A DNA stretch of 64,000 bases from Pseudomonas baetica (GCF_002813455.1 NZ_PHHE01000001.1:2852001-2916000), one strand, 5' to 3'. Shown: positions 1 through 9,252, counted from the first letter of the stretch. The notes: generated by a model not told the origin, from the letters alone. A program made the numbers and translations.

Positions 1-511
1 GCGCGCCGAACGCATCACCAACGAATACCGCGCCAAGCTGGAGGCCGAAGGGCATCCGTGCAAGCTGATATTCGTCACCCCGGACTACTACGAAGAGCGC
101 CCGAAAGCCTGCATGAACGGCTGGGGCAGCATTTTTCTGACAGTCACCCCGGACGGCACTGCCCTGCCCTGTCATGGCGCTCGACAGTTGCCGGTGCAAT
201 TTCCCAACGTGCGCGACCACAGCATGCAGCACATCTGGTACGACTCGTTCGGCTTCAACCGCTTTCGTGGCTACGACTGGATGCCCGAGCCGTGCCGCTC
301 GTGCGATGAGAAAGAAAAAGACTTCGGCGGCTGCCGCTGCCAAGCGTTCATGCTCACGGGTGATGCGAGCAATGCTGACCCGGTGTGCAGCAAGTCCGAA
401 CATCACGGCGTGATTCTCAAAGCCCGCGAAGAAGCCGAGACCGCCACTCAAACCATCGAACAACTGGCCTTCCGCAATGAACGAAACTCACGCCTCATCG
501 CTAAAGGCTGA
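1..511 (+). CDS. pqqE: PqqE, PQQ biosynthesis radical SAM enzyme (C-terminal part)
   Basis: The reading frame is open from base 2, so only the last 169 residues are in the window. PqqE is a radical SAM protein that joins a Glu and a Tyr side chain in the PqqA peptide, the first committed step of PQQ synthesis. The visible part is the SPASM-type C-terminal region, with Cys in the contexts [32 protein letters not shown] and DPVCSKSE, which in the family hold auxiliary iron-sulfur clusters. The catalytic CxxxCxxC motif lies upstream of the window. The 3' end overlaps the next gene by 35 bases, which suggests translational coupling. The assignment rests on the whole recognisable C-terminal half. 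Confidence 0.93.
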   Translation, partial: RAERITNEYRAKLEAEGHPCKLIFVTPDYYEERPKACMNGWGSIFLTVTPDGTALPCHGARQLPVQFPNVRDHSMQHIWYDSFGFNRFRGYDWMPEPCRSCDEKEKDFGGCRCQAFMLTGDASNADPVCSKSEHHGVILKAREEAETATQTIEQLAFRNERNSRLIAKG

Positions 512-2285
512 GCCTTTCAGCGCCGCTCAAGCCGTCGCCGCCGGGATGGACTTCGCCGAACTACAACTCGGCGCCAACGGTTTGTTCTGGAATGAATACC
601 GCCCGGAAGATGCCGCGTGCCGGATCTGGCATTGGCGCGACGGCACGGCGAAATGTCTGACGCCGGCCGGTTTCAGCGTGCGTAGCCGGGTGTACGAATA
701 TGGCGGCGGAGCGTTTTGCCTGACACCTGACGGGGTGGTTTTCGTCGGCGAGGCGGATCAGCAGTTGTATCGGCAGGCGCTGGATGGCGAACCTGAGGCA
801 CTGACATCGGGCGAATGTCGTTATGGCGATCTGCATTTTGCCGATGGGCAGGTGTTGGCGGTTGAAGAGCAGCACGACACGCATCGGCTGGTGGCGATTG
901 ATCTGGCGGATGGCAAACGTCATCTGCTGGCCGAAGGCGCGGACTTTTACGCTGCGCCGACGGTAAGTCCGGATGGCGAGCGGCTGGCGTGGATCGAGTG
1001 GAGTCGCCCGCATCAGCCGTGGACGTCGACCCGCTTGATGGTGGCCGACGGTGATTTTTCGACGCCCCGTTGCGTAGCGGGCGAACAGCTTGAGGAATCC
1101 ATTCAACAGCCGCGTTTCGATGCTGAAGGTCGTTTGTATTGCCTGACCGATCGCGGCGGATTCTGGCAGCCGTGGGCTGAAACCGCCGAGGGCCTGCAGC
1201 CTTTGCCCAGCGCTGAGGCCGACCATGCACCTGCGCCGTGGCAGTTGGGCGGTTGCACCTGGTTGCCCGTTGGCGAATCTTATCTGGCCAGTTGGAGCGA
1301 GGGCGGTTTCGGCCGCCTCGCGCTGAACGGCAAAGACTTCGCCGGCGACTACAGCCGCTTCCGACATCTGGCGCTGGATGAGCAATTCATCTATTGCATC
1401 GCCGCCTCGCCGATCCGTCCTTCGGCGGTGATTGCCATCGATCGGGGGTCCCGTGAAGTGAAAGTGCTGGCTGGCGGTGTTGCACCGTTGCCCGCTGAAC
1501 GCATCAGCCGCCCGCAGACCCTGCGCTACCCAAGCGGTTCGGGCGAGGCTCACGGATTCTTTTATCCGGCCATGAGCGGTGAGGCGAAACCGCCGCTGGT
1601 GGTGTTCATCCACGGCGGCCCGACGTCGGCCTGTTACCCGATGCTCGACCCGCGCATCCAGTACTGGACGCAACGCGGCTTCGCCGTCGCTGACCTCAAT
1701 TATCGCGGCAGCAGCGGTTATGGCCGGGAGTACCGGCAGGCGTTGTATCTGAGCTGGGGTGAGGTGGATGTCGAGGACGCCTGCGCAGTAGTGGCGTATC
1801 TGGCCGAACGCGAAATGATCGACGGTGATAACGCGTTCATTCGGGGCGGCAGCGCAGGCGGTTACACGACGTTGTGTGCCTTGGCGTTTCATCAAGTATT
1901 TCGTGCCGGCGCCAGCCTTTATGGCGTCAGCGATCCGCTGACCCTTACCCGGGCGACACACAAGTTCGAAGGCGACTATCTGGACTGGCTGATCGGCGAT
2001 CCCGAGCAAGACGCCGAACGCTACGCCGCCCGCACGCCGTTACTGCATGCGAGCAATATCCGCGTGCCGGTGATTTTCTTTCAGGGTGAGCTGGATGCTG
2101 TTGTTGTGCCGCAACAGACGCGGGACATGGTTACGGCACTGGAGCAGAACAACATCCCGGTCGAGGCGCATTACTATGCCGATGAACGCCACGGCTTCCG
2201 CCGCGCGGTGAATCAGGCGCACGCGCTGGAACAGGAGTGGATGTTCTATCGACGGGTGATGGGGCTAACCTTGACGCAGAATTAG
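477..2285 (+). CDS. S9 family prolyl-oligopeptidase-type peptidase of the pqq locus
   Basis: A 602-residue serine peptidase of the prolyl oligopeptidase (S9) type. The N-terminal ~330 residues are the beta-propeller part and the C-terminal ~240 the alpha/beta hydrolase. Visible motifs are FIHGGPTSA (oxyanion region), the nucleophile elbow GGSAGG with Ser459, Asp540 in GELDAVV and His572 in ERHGF, which together form a complete triad. It starts inside the end of pqqE. Peptidases of this type are found attached to pqq operons in fluorescent pseudomonads (called pqqM in some strains), where a role in PqqA processing has been proposed but is not shown here. The chosen ATG is the first in frame; a start further inside is possible. 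Confidence 0.85.
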   Translation: MNETHASSLKAEPFSAAQAVAAGMDFAELQLGANGLFWNEYRPEDAACRIWHWRDGTAKCLTPAGFSVRSRVYEYGGGAFCLTPDGVVFVGEADQQLYRQALDGEPEALTSGECRYGDLHFADGQVLAVEEQHDTHRLVAIDLADGKRHLLAEGADFYAAPTVSPDGERLAWIEWSRPHQPWTSTRLMVADGDFSTPRCVAGEQLEESIQQPRFDAEGRLYCLTDRGGFWQPWAETAEGLQPLPSAEADHAPAPWQLGGCTWLPVGESYLASWSEGGFGRLALNGKDFAGDYSRFRHLALDEQFIYCIAASPIRPSAVIAIDRGSREVKVLAGGVAPLPAERISRPQTLRYPSGSGEAHGFFYPAMSGEAKPPLVVFIHGGPTSACYPMLDPRIQYWTQRGFAVADLNYRGSSGYGREYRQALYLSWGEVDVEDACAVVAYLAEREMIDGDNAFIRGGSAGGYTTLCALAFHQVFRAGASLYGVSDPLTLTRATHKFEGDYLDWLIGDPEQDAERYAARTPLLHASNIRVPVIFFQGELDAVVVPQQTRDMVTALEQNNIPVEAHYYADERHGFRRAVNQAHALEQEWMFYRRVMGLTLTQN

Positions 2286-2295
2286 CGGTGTCCCG

Positions 2296-2370
2296 TTCGC
2301 GAGCAGGCTCGCTCCCACGGGGGATTTGTGAACGACACAGATCCAGTGTGGGAGCGAGCCTGCTCGCGAA
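2296..2370. repeat. REP pair (BIME-like), GTGGGAGC family
   Basis: Two inverted 23-base copies of the Pseudomonas REP unit (TTCGCGAGCAGGCTCGCTCC and its complement) face each other at 2296-2318 and 2348-2370, just after the peptidase stop codon and before the convergent yqaE-like gene. The paired arms can fold into one long hairpin. Confidence 0.85.
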
Positions 2371-2395
2371 GGCAATCTATCTGGCGCCGCAGAAC

Positions 2396-2554
2396 TCAGC
2401 GCTTGGCGATGATGTACACCGCATGCACGATCCCCGGAATGTAGCCGCACAACGTCAGCAGAATGTTCAACCAGAACGCCCCGCCAAACCCGACTTGCAG
2501 AAACACACCCAGTGGGGGCAACAGAATGGCAATGATGATTCGAATGAAGTCCAT
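2396..2554 (-). CDS. YqaE/Pmp3 family small membrane protein
   Basis: A 52-residue protein beginning MDFIRIIIAILLPPLGVF and ending IPGIVHAVYIIAKR. Two hydrophobic helices (about residues 3-20 and 26-48) with the PPLGVFLQVG and LCGYIPGIVHA signatures identify the YqaE/Pmp3 proteolipid family, usually 50-60 residues, located in the inner membrane and linked in other organisms to membrane potential and stress. A good ribosome site (AGGAGC) lies 8 bases upstream of the ATG. It is transcribed towards the REP pair that follows the peptidase gene. The molecular function of the family is poorly defined. Confidence 0.88.
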   Translation of the reverse strand: MDFIRIIIAILLPPLGVFLQVGFGGAFWLNILLTLCGYIPGIVHAVYIIAKR

Positions 2555-2663
2555 GGGTCAGCTCCTGATTGGGGGTTGGCTCACTTGAGCCATACAAGCT
2601 AATCGACATTTGCCGTTCGTCAGGGTTCAGTGCTTTCGCCATTTGTTCGCCACTATCCAGCGC

Positions 2664-2704
2664 AAAAAAAACGCCCCACGCCAAAAGAATCAGGCGTGGG
2701 GCGT
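2664..2704 (-). terminator. Intrinsic terminator of the aminotransferase gene
   Basis: A perfect 12-bp stem (ACGCCCCACGCC at 2671-2682 with GGCGTGGGGCGT at 2693-2704) is followed on the minus strand by eight T. It sits 48 bases after the stop codon of the aminotransferase gene. Confidence 0.88.
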
Positions 2705-2751
2705 GCGTTATACCGCGAGACGGTTCTTCAAATACGGTGGGAAACTTCAGC

Positions 2752-4035
2752 TCAAACGGCAATCCCTTTGCGGCATTGCAACTGTGCAGTGCGCACACGG
2801 GAGAAGGCGCGAGCCAGACGCAGGAGCATTTCGTCGATGTTGGCTTTGCTGACCGTGAGTGCCGGGGTGAAACGCAGGCAGTTGGCTTGTGGGGCGTTGA
2901 GTAGCAGGCCCTCTTGCAGCGCGGCTTGGATGACGGCGTCGGCGCAATCCTCCGACAGAGTCAGTCCCCAGAACAGGCCCTGGCCGCGTATTTCACCGTG
3001 ACCATAGCGATGGCTCAGGCGCGCCAGACCTTCGCGCAAGTGCTGGCCGTTGCCCCGAACCTGCTCGAGGAAGGCACGGTCCTGCACGCTGTCGAGTACC
3101 ACCAGACCGGCTGCTGTCATCAGCGCGTTGCCATGATGGGTGCCACCCAATTCGCCGGTTTCGAAACAGCACGCCTTGCCCCGCGCCAGCAATGCCGCCA
3201 GTGGCACGCCACCGCCGAGACCTTTGCCGAGTACGACGATATCGGCGCGCACGCCATAGGACTCTTCCGCGAGCAAGGTGCCGCAGCGGCCGATGCCGGT
3301 CTGCACTTCGTCAAGGATCAGCAGGATGCCCAGATCACGACACAGACGCTCGACGCCTTTGAGATAGTGCTCGGAGGCTGGAATGACGCCGGCGTCGCTC
3401 TGAATCGGTTCAAGCATGATCGCGACGGTTTGCGCATCCACCGCCGCATGCAGGGCTGGCAAATCGTTGAACGGCACCAGATCGAAACCGGGCAACAACG
3501 GCGCGAATCGGTTGGGCAAATTGGAACTGTCCGACGCCGAGATCGTCGCCAGACTACGGCCGTGGCACCCCTGTTTCGCAACGATGATCCGCGAGGCGCC
3601 GCCACGGCGCAGTTGCCCCCACTTGCGCGCCAGTTTGATCGCCGCTTCACAGGCTTCGCTGCCGCTGTTGAGCAGATAGGCCTGATCGCTGGAAGTGCTG
3701 GCGCACAGGCGTTGGGCGAGGCTGAGCATGCCGCGATTGTGCAGATTGAAACCGGGATTGATCAGCGCCTGGGCTTGACTGGCGATGGCTTTGACCAGCG
3801 CTGAAGGGCTGTGGCCGAGGCTGTTGCCGCCGCCGGCCTGGGAGAAGTCGAGATAAGCGCGGTCGTTGCTGTCCCACAACCAGGAACCCTGGCCACGCAC
3901 AAAGACCTGTTGCGGCCGCTCGACGCTGGGCATCAGCCGCTCGGCGTTCAGACGGTCACCAGCCGAAGGTTGAGCGGCCTCGAAAGCGAGGTCATCCAGA
4001 CTCGGCGCCGGGCGGCGCAAACTGAACAGATTCAT
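2752..4035 (-). CDS. Class III PLP-dependent aminotransferase (acetylornithine aminotransferase-like)
   Basis: A 427-residue fold type I, class III aminotransferase. Key features are NSGSEACEAAIKLAR (phosphate binding), LILDEVQTGIGR with the PLP-ring Asp242, and VVLGKGLGGG with the Schiff-base Lys271. It resembles acetylornithine/succinylornithine and 4-aminobutyrate aminotransferases, but the substrate cannot be told from sequence alone. I chose the ATG at 4035 (MNLFSLRRP) over an upstream in-frame ATG at 4092 because GAGG lies in front of it and the family N-terminus fits. It is divergent from a LysR regulator 169 bases away, which probably controls it, and is followed by a strong terminator. 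Confidence 0.88.
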   Translation of the reverse strand: MNLFSLRRPAPSLDDLAFEAAQPSAGDRLNAERLMPSVERPQQVFVRGQGSWLWDSNDRAYLDFSQAGGGNSLGHSPSALVKAIASQAQALINPGFNLHNRGMLSLAQRLCASTSSDQAYLLNSGSEACEAAIKLARKWGQLRRGGASRIIVAKQGCHGRSLATISASDSSNLPNRFAPLLPGFDLVPFNDLPALHAAVDAQTVAIMLEPIQSDAGVIPASEHYLKGVERLCRDLGILLILDEVQTGIGRCGTLLAEESYGVRADIVVLGKGLGGGVPLAALLARGKACCFETGELGGTHHGNALMTAAGLVVLDSVQDRAFLEQVRGNGQHLREGLARLSHRYGHGEIRGQGLFWGLTLSEDCADAVIQAALQEGLLLNAPQANCLRFTPALTVSKANIDEMLLRLARAFSRVRTAQLQCRKGIAV

Positions 4036-4191
4036 TCGGAAAAACCTCGTTTGAAGTTTTTTGAACTGCCTATGCAAACACTGTCGAAGCAAACGCTAGT
4101 CATCGCGCTCTCTGGCCCTGTAAGCCTTGTGATTGCGGTTAGACTAGGCGCACTGACGGCTCCGGGCCATTTCGATTTCCCAGCATTTTCG

Positions 4192-4206
4192 ATAAGCATT
4201 ACTTAT
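4192..4206 (+). promoter_or_regulatory. Candidate LysR-type operator overlapping the regulator start codon
   Basis: The inverted repeat ATAAG-N5-CTTAT contains a T-N11-A core, the usual form of LysR binding sites. It lies in the divergent region between the aminotransferase and lysR genes and overlaps the lysR ATG at 4205, as expected for autorepression. No clear Shine-Dalgarno sequence precedes that ATG. Confidence 0.5.
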
Positions 4207-5134
4207 GGATTTCAAACAACTGCGTTATTTCGTCGCGGTCTACGAAGAAGGTCATGTCGGACGGGCGGCTGAGCGCCTGTCGATCTCGCAACCGGCTCTC
4301 TCCCAACAGATTCGCCAGCTCGAACAAAACCTCGATGTCACCCTGTTCGAACGCAGCAGCAAGCGACTTCTGCCGACCCTCGCCGCCCACACCCTGTACA
4401 ACCACGCGCTGCCATTGCTCGATGGGTTGCAGCGGGCGCGGGAGGCGTTGGGCAACTTCAAGGGCCAGGCACTGCGCACGTTGGCAATCGGTGTACTGCA
4501 AACGGTGCACACCAGCCTCGTACCGCAAATGCTTGAGCGGGTGCGCAAGGCCCAGCCGCATCTGGTTGTGCAGATCTATGAATTGACGGGACTGGAGATT
4601 GAGCGGCGCCTGCTCAATGGCTCTTTGGACATCGGCATCAGTTACTTGCCGCCACGCCAGCCCGGGCTGCACGGCGTGATGCTCTACGAAGATGAGCTGA
4701 CGCTGGTCATCCCGGCGGATCATCCGCTGCGTGAGTTCAAGAAAGTCTCGATTCGTCAGGCCGCCGAATTGCCGATGTTGCTATTGGGAGAAGAATTTCA
4801 GATCCGTCAGATCTGGCAGGCGCAACTGACCAGCCTCGGACGTCGCCCACAGGTGCAGGCCGAACTGAACAACATGCTGGGGATTCTCGACAGCCTGCCG
4901 CACACCAAACTGGCGACGGTGCTGCCGGGGCGTTCGCAAAAGGAGTACGACGAGGACGATCTGCTTTGGAAACCGCTGAGCGAACCACGGGTGCCGCTGA
5001 AAGTGGGGCTGGTGTGCCGCGATGTGCAACGTCAACAGGCGTCCCTGGCCTTGCTGCGGACATTGCTGGAAGAAGTGATTGAGCGCGAGGACAAACCGTT
5101 GAAAACCACTCAACCATTGGATCCTCTGGCTTGA
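4205..5134 (+). CDS. LysR family transcriptional regulator
   Basis: A 309-residue LysR protein. The N-terminal winged helix-turn-helix (about residues 1-60) reads MDFKQLRYFVAVYEEGHV and then SISQPALSQQIRQLE; from about residue 90 to 300 is the periplasmic-binding-protein-like effector domain. The divergent position next to the aminotransferase suggests that gene as its target. The effector is unknown. The start is fixed by the conserved family N-terminus although the ribosome site is weak. Its 3' end faces the minus-strand RsmY-like RNA gene, and the RNA terminator hairpin lies 25 bases beyond the stop codon and could serve both directions. Confidence 0.92.
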   Translation: MDFKQLRYFVAVYEEGHVGRAAERLSISQPALSQQIRQLEQNLDVTLFERSSKRLLPTLAAHTLYNHALPLLDGLQRAREALGNFKGQALRTLAIGVLQTVHTSLVPQMLERVRKAQPHLVVQIYELTGLEIERRLLNGSLDIGISYLPPRQPGLHGVMLYEDELTLVIPADHPLREFKKVSIRQAAELPMLLLGEEFQIRQIWQAQLTSLGRRPQVQAELNNMLGILDSLPHTKLATVLPGRSQKEYDEDDLLWKPLSEPRVPLKVGLVCRDVQRQQASLALLRTLLEEVIEREDKPLKTTQPLDPLA

Positions 5135-5151
5135 GCACTTTTCTGCAGGCA

Positions 5152-5271
5152 AAAGAAAACCCCGCCGAAGCGGGGCTTTGCAGACTGTTTCCCTGACATC
5201 CATTTCACTCCGCCACCCTGGCAGAATCCTACGTGTCCGTGTTGTTGCTTTGCGCTTCCTGCGCGACGTCC
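5152..5271 (-). ncRNA. rsmY: RsmY-like regulatory RNA (sequesters RsmA/RsmE)
   Basis: A ~120-nt minus-strand RNA gene. Read 5' to 3' it holds seven GGA motifs: ATGGAC, CAGGAA, ACGGAC, TAGGAT, GCGGAG, ATGGAT and AGGGAA. Several lie in small hairpin loops, clearest in GCGCAGGAAGCGC. It ends in the terminator CCCCGC-TTCG-GCGGGG followed by TTTTCTTTT. Upstream are a TATATT -10 element (5276-5281) and a perfect GacA upstream activating sequence centred about 68 bases before the inferred start. This is the architecture of RsmY/RsmZ, which titrate the translational repressors RsmA/RsmE under GacS/GacA control. The choice of rsmY over rsmX/Z rests on the GCGCAGGAAGCGCAA element as I remember RsmY and on the acyl-CoA dehydrogenase neighbourhood. 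The 5' end is approximate. Confidence 0.9.
5157..5180 (-). terminator. Rho-independent terminator of the RsmY-like RNA
   Basis: A 6-bp GC stem CCCCGC/GCGGGG (5160-5165 with 5170-5175) closes a stable tetraloop and is followed on the minus strand by TTTTCTTTT (5151-5159). A short T tract on the plus side could also end lysR transcription. Confidence 0.88.
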
Positions 5272-5330
5272 ATGAAATATAGATTAGCCGTGGATCCAAT
5301 CTCCGCATATGGGAGAACAGCAGCACGTCA

Positions 5331-5348
5331 TGTAAGCGAATGCTTACA
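5331..5348 (-). promoter_or_regulatory. GacA box (upstream activating sequence) of the sRNA gene
   Basis: TGTAAG-N6-CTTACA, an exact match to the GacA consensus of Gac-controlled sRNA genes. It is the core of a longer perfect palindrome with 13-bp arms (5325-5337 and 5342-5354). It lies 58 bases upstream of the sRNA 5' end and just past the stop codon of the next acyl-CoA dehydrogenase gene (5362). Confidence 0.9.
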
Positions 5349-5361
5349 TGACGTTACATCA

Positions 5362-7140
5362 TCAGAATTGCGCCGCCTCTAGCAGGAACAGCGATTCGCT
5401 GCCGGCCTTCACCGACGCGCTCAACGAGTGAATACGCGGAAGCAGGCGGGCGAAATAGAAGCGCGCAGTGCCGAGCTTGCTGGCATAGAAATCTTCCTGC
5501 GATTCCTTGCCCAGCGCGGCTTTGGCCATCAGTGCCCACATGTAGGCATAGGCGGTGTAACCAAACGCTTGCAAATATTCGACCGAGGCGGCGCCGATTT
5601 CGTTCGGATTGTTTTTCGCCCGATCCAGCAGCCACGAGGTCAGTTCGTCGAGGGTGTCAACGGCGTCGTTCAGCGGTTTGGTGAATTCGCCCAGATCCGC
5701 ACTGGCGGTGGCGGTGAAGTGACGGATCTCGTCGGCGAACAATTTGTAGAACGCGCCACCGCTGCCGACGATCTTGCGTCCCACCAGATCCAGCGCCTGA
5801 ATGCCGTTGGTGCCTTCGTAGATCTGGGTGATGCGCACGTCACGCACCAACTGCTCCTGACCCCATTCGCGAATGTAGCCGTGGCCGCCGAAAATCTGCT
5901 GGCCGTGAACGGTAGTTTCCAGACCCAGGTCGGTGAGGAATGCCTTGGCCACCGGCGTCAGCAATGCCACCAGATCTTCAGCACGCTTTCGGGTGGTCGC
6001 GTCTTCGCTGAACTTGGCAGTGTCGAGTTGCATCGCCACGTAAGTGGAGAAGGCACGGCCACCTTCGTTCGAGGCTTTCATGGTCAGCAACATGCGACGC
6101 ACGTCCGGGTGGACGATGATCGGGTCGGCGACTTTATCCTTGTTTTGCGCGCCGGTCGGCGAACGGCTTTGCAGACGGTCACGGGCATACTCGACAGCAT
6201 TCTGATACGAGCGCTCGCCGGTAGCCAGACCTTGAATACCAACGCCCAGACGCTCGTAGTTCATCATGGTGAACATCGCGGCCAGGCCTTTGTTTGGCTC
6301 GCCGACCAGATAACCCACGGCTTCGTCGAAGTTCATCACGCAGGTAGCGGAGGCCTGGATACCCATCTTGTGTTCGATCGAACCGCAGTTGGCCGGGTTG
6401 CGCGCGCCCAGACTGCCGTCGGCGTTGACCATGAACTTCGGCACCAGGAACAGCGAAATGCCTTTCGGGCCTGCCGGTGCGTCCGGCAGTTTGGCCAGTA
6501 CCAGGTGGATGATGTTTTCGGTGAGATCGTGCTCGCCACCGGTGATAAAGATCTTGGTGCCGCTGACCTTGTACGAACCGTCGGCCTGAGGGTCGGCCTT
6601 GGTGCGGATGATGCCCAGATCCGTGCCGGCGTGCGGCTCGGTCAGGCACATGGAACCGGCCCAGACGCCGGCGTACATGTTCGGCAGGTACGCGGCCTTC
6701 AGCTCTTCGCTGGCGTGGGCATTGATCGACAGGCAGGCGCCGGCGGTCAGCATCGGGTACAGACCGAAGGACAGGCTGGCGGAGTTGACCATTTCTTCGA
6801 CCTGGGCCGACACGGCTTTGGGCATACCCATGCCGCCGTATTGCGGATCACCGCCCACGCCGACCCACCCACCTTCGGCATAAGTCTGATAAGCCTGTGG
6901 GAAACCGGCCGGCGTGGTGACGGCTCCATCCGCCCAATGGCAACCTTCTTCGTCAGCGGCACGGCTTAGCGGGGCAATGCTTTTGCTGGTGACCTTGCCA
7001 GCCTCTTCGAGAATCGCTTCAACGGTCTCGGCGTCGACGGTCTCGGCCAGTGCCGGCAGTTCGGCCCAGAGTTTGGCGACTTCGAACACTTCATTGAGGA
7101 CGAAGCGCATATCGCGCAGCGGCGCTTTGTAGTCAGCCAT
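5362..7140 (-). CDS. Acyl-CoA dehydrogenase, FadE-like (copy 1)
   Basis: A 592-residue FAD-dependent acyl-CoA dehydrogenase of the long Pseudomonas type: N-terminal helical extension ([13 protein letters not shown]), helical and beta domains of the dehydrogenase fold (CLTEPHAGTDLG, ITGGEHD), the catalytic-base segment IYEGTNGIQ with Glu442, and an extra C-terminal helical domain of about 120 residues. It would introduce the trans-2 double bond in acyl-CoA during beta-oxidation; chain-length preference is unknown. It is the last of three minus-strand paralogues at 5.4-12.6 kb, in the position where P. aeruginosa carries PA0506-PA0508. The GacA box of the sRNA gene starts 14 bases beyond its stop codon. 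Confidence 0.92.
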   Translation of the reverse strand: MADYKAPLRDMRFVLNEVFEVAKLWAELPALAETVDAETVEAILEEAGKVTSKSIAPLSRAADEEGCHWADGAVTTPAGFPQAYQTYAEGGWVGVGGDPQYGGMGMPKAVSAQVEEMVNSASLSFGLYPMLTAGACLSINAHASEELKAAYLPNMYAGVWAGSMCLTEPHAGTDLGIIRTKADPQADGSYKVSGTKIFITGGEHDLTENIIHLVLAKLPDAPAGPKGISLFLVPKFMVNADGSLGARNPANCGSIEHKMGIQASATCVMNFDEAVGYLVGEPNKGLAAMFTMMNYERLGVGIQGLATGERSYQNAVEYARDRLQSRSPTGAQNKDKVADPIIVHPDVRRMLLTMKASNEGGRAFSTYVAMQLDTAKFSEDATTRKRAEDLVALLTPVAKAFLTDLGLETTVHGQQIFGGHGYIREWGQEQLVRDVRITQIYEGTNGIQALDLVGRKIVGSGGAFYKLFADEIRHFTATASADLGEFTKPLNDAVDTLDELTSWLLDRAKNNPNEIGAASVEYLQAFGYTAYAYMWALMAKAALGKESQEDFYASKLGTARFYFARLLPRIHSLSASVKAGSESLFLLEAAQF

Positions 7141-7266
7141 GGCAAACCTCGCAAGATCTAAACAGGTATTCGTGGAAGGGTGTTTTCATTGGGGCCGAGT
7201 GTACCCCAACAACTTTTGCGACACATAGGGTCAACCGGTGACCGATTTGTTATTTTTAGTCACCAG

Positions 7267-7357
7267 AAAAAGATCGCAGCCTTCGTCAACACCTACAGGT
7301 AAACGCGATCCCGTGTAGGCGCTGCCGAAGGCTCGGGCCGCGATCGGACGATCTTTT
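7267..7357. repeat. Imperfect inverted repeat (GATCGCAGCCTTCG family)
   Basis: AAAGATCGCAGCCTTCG at the left and its imperfect complement CGAAGGCT...GATCTTTT at the right flank ~55 bases between two acyl-CoA dehydrogenase genes. The same left-arm sequence recurs at 27308-27326 next to the insertion sequence, so this is a dispersed intergenic element of this genome. Confidence 0.65.
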
Positions 7358-7365
7358 GATCTACC

Positions 7366-9162
7366 TTAAAGCGCAAACATCTCCGCCGGCAGCTTCATCA
7401 AACAATCACTGCCCGCCTCGATCGCCGCACGATGCGCCGCCGTCCGCGGCAACAACCGCTTGAAGTAAAATTCGCACGTCGCCAGTTTGCCCCGACAGAA
7501 ATCCCCATCACCCTCGCCCGCATCCAGTTGCCCCAGCGCCACCAGCGCCATGCGCAACCACAGATAGCCGAGGATGATGTAGCCGCTGTACATCAAGTAA
7601 TCCACCGACGCAGCACCGACTTCGTCGGGATTCTTCATCGCCGCCATGCCGACCTTCATGGTCAGGTCGCCCCACTGCTGGTTGAGCTCGTTGAGCTGCG
7701 CAACAAAACTGCCCAGTTGCGCATGCCCGGCATTCGCCGCGCAGAACTTGTGGACGATTTTGGTAAAGCCACGCAGCAACTTGCCCTGACTGCCGAGCAC
7801 TTTGCGCCCAAGCAAATCCAGCGCCTGAATGCCGTTGGTACCCTCATAGATCGGCGCAATCCGGCAGTCACGCACCAACTGCTCCATGCCCCACTCACGA
7901 ATGAACCCATGGCCACCGAACACCTGCATGCCGTGGTTGGTCACTTCCAGCCCGGTGTCGGTCATGAAGGCCTTGCAGATCGGCGTGAGGAACGCCAACA
8001 GATCTTCGGCCTCCTGACGCGCTTCGGCTTCGCTGCTCAGGTGCGCAGCATCAAGCAGTTGCGCGGTGAAGTAAGTCAGCGCGCGATTGCCTTCGTTGAA
8101 GGCTTTCATGGTCAGCAGCATGCGCCGTACGTCGGGGTGAACGATGATCGGGTCGGCGGGTTTGTCCGGGGCTTTAGCACCGGTCAGAGAGCGCATCTGC
8201 AAGCGGTCGTTGGCGTATTTGATCGCGCCTTGGAAGCTTGCCTCGCCCAGACATAAACCCTGCATGCCGGTGCCGAGCCGAGCATGGTTCATCATGGTGA
8301 ACATGCAGTTCAGGCCCTTGTTCGGCTCACCAATCAGAAAGCCTTTGGCAGCGTCGAAGTTCAGCACGCACGTGGCTGACGCCTTGATGCCCATTTTGTG
8401 TTCGATCGAACCGCAGGAAACGCCGTTGCGCTCACCCGCCTCTCCGCCTGCATCGGGGAGGAACTTAGGCACGATAAACAGCGAAATGCCCTTGGTTCCG
8501 GCAGGCGCGTCCGGCAGTTTGGCCAACACCAGATGAATGATGTTGTCGCTCATGTCGTGCTCGCCGGCGGAGATGAAAATCTTGCTGCCGGTGACCGCAT
8601 AACTGCCGTCGGCCTGCGGCACGGCACGGGTCTTGATGATGCCCAGATCGGTACCGCAATGAGCTTCGGTCAGGCACATGGTGCCGGTCCACTGGCCGGC
8701 GGTGAGTTTGCTCAGATAAGTCTGTTTCTGATCTTCGGTGCCATGGGCGTGAATCGCCGACATTGCGCCGTGGGTCAGGCCCGGGTACATGCCCCAGGAG
8801 GTGTTGCTGGAGCCGACCATTTCGCTGATCACCAGCCCCAACGAACTCGGCAGGCCCTGGCCGCCATAGGCCGGATCCGCCGCCAGACCATGCCAGCCGC
8901 CCTCGACGTATTGTGCGAAGGCTTGCTTGAAGCCTGTAGGCGTTGTCACCACACCGTTGTCGAAATGGCAGCCCTCTTCGTCGCCGCTGCGATTGAGCGG
9001 TGCCAGAACGTTCTCACAGAACTTCGCGCCTTCTTCGAGGATCGCGTTGATCATGTCAGGGCTGGCATCGTGGGCGCCGAGGGCGGCGTAGTTGCTGTGA
9101 AAGTCGAAGACGTGGTCGATCAGAAAGCGCATGTCGCGCAGGGGAGCTTTGTAGTCGGGCAT
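7366..9162 (-). CDS. Acyl-CoA dehydrogenase, FadE-like (copy 2)
   Basis: A 598-residue paralogue of the gene before it. Visible are the N-terminal [13 protein letters not shown], the FAD/substrate motifs CLTEAHCGTDLG and ISAGEHD, GGHGFIREWGMEQL, and IYEGTNGIQ with the catalytic Glu440. I set the start at 9162 because all paralogues begin at this M(P/A)DYKAPLRD sequence; the frame stays open upstream to 9219. It lies 90 bases downstream of the GGDEF gene on the same strand, so the two may be co-transcribed. No PsrA-type site is visible directly upstream, unlike copy 3. Substrate chain length is not predictable here. Confidence 0.92.
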   Translation of the reverse strand: MPDYKAPLRDMRFLIDHVFDFHSNYAALGAHDASPDMINAILEEGAKFCENVLAPLNRSGDEEGCHFDNGVVTTPTGFKQAFAQYVEGGWHGLAADPAYGGQGLPSSLGLVISEMVGSSNTSWGMYPGLTHGAMSAIHAHGTEDQKQTYLSKLTAGQWTGTMCLTEAHCGTDLGIIKTRAVPQADGSYAVTGSKIFISAGEHDMSDNIIHLVLAKLPDAPAGTKGISLFIVPKFLPDAGGEAGERNGVSCGSIEHKMGIKASATCVLNFDAAKGFLIGEPNKGLNCMFTMMNHARLGTGMQGLCLGEASFQGAIKYANDRLQMRSLTGAKAPDKPADPIIVHPDVRRMLLTMKAFNEGNRALTYFTAQLLDAAHLSSEAEARQEAEDLLAFLTPICKAFMTDTGLEVTNHGMQVFGGHGFIREWGMEQLVRDCRIAPIYEGTNGIQALDLLGRKVLGSQGKLLRGFTKIVHKFCAANAGHAQLGSFVAQLNELNQQWGDLTMKVGMAAMKNPDEVGAASVDYLMYSGYIILGYLWLRMALVALGQLDAGEGDGDFCRGKLATCEFYFKRLLPRTAAHRAAIEAGSDCLMKLPAEMFAL

Positions 9163-9252
9163 GGTGGCTTCTCCGTCAGCAGATGTCCCCAACCTACTGC
9201 TGGCCACCACGCCCCACAATCACTGTCCAGACGCTGAATGCGCCGTCATCAC

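Noticed and set aside
5325..5354. The 13-bp-arm palindrome as terminator of acyl-CoA dehydrogenase copy 1
   Set aside because: No T tract follows on the minus strand, and its core is an exact GacA box at the right distance from the sRNA promoter.
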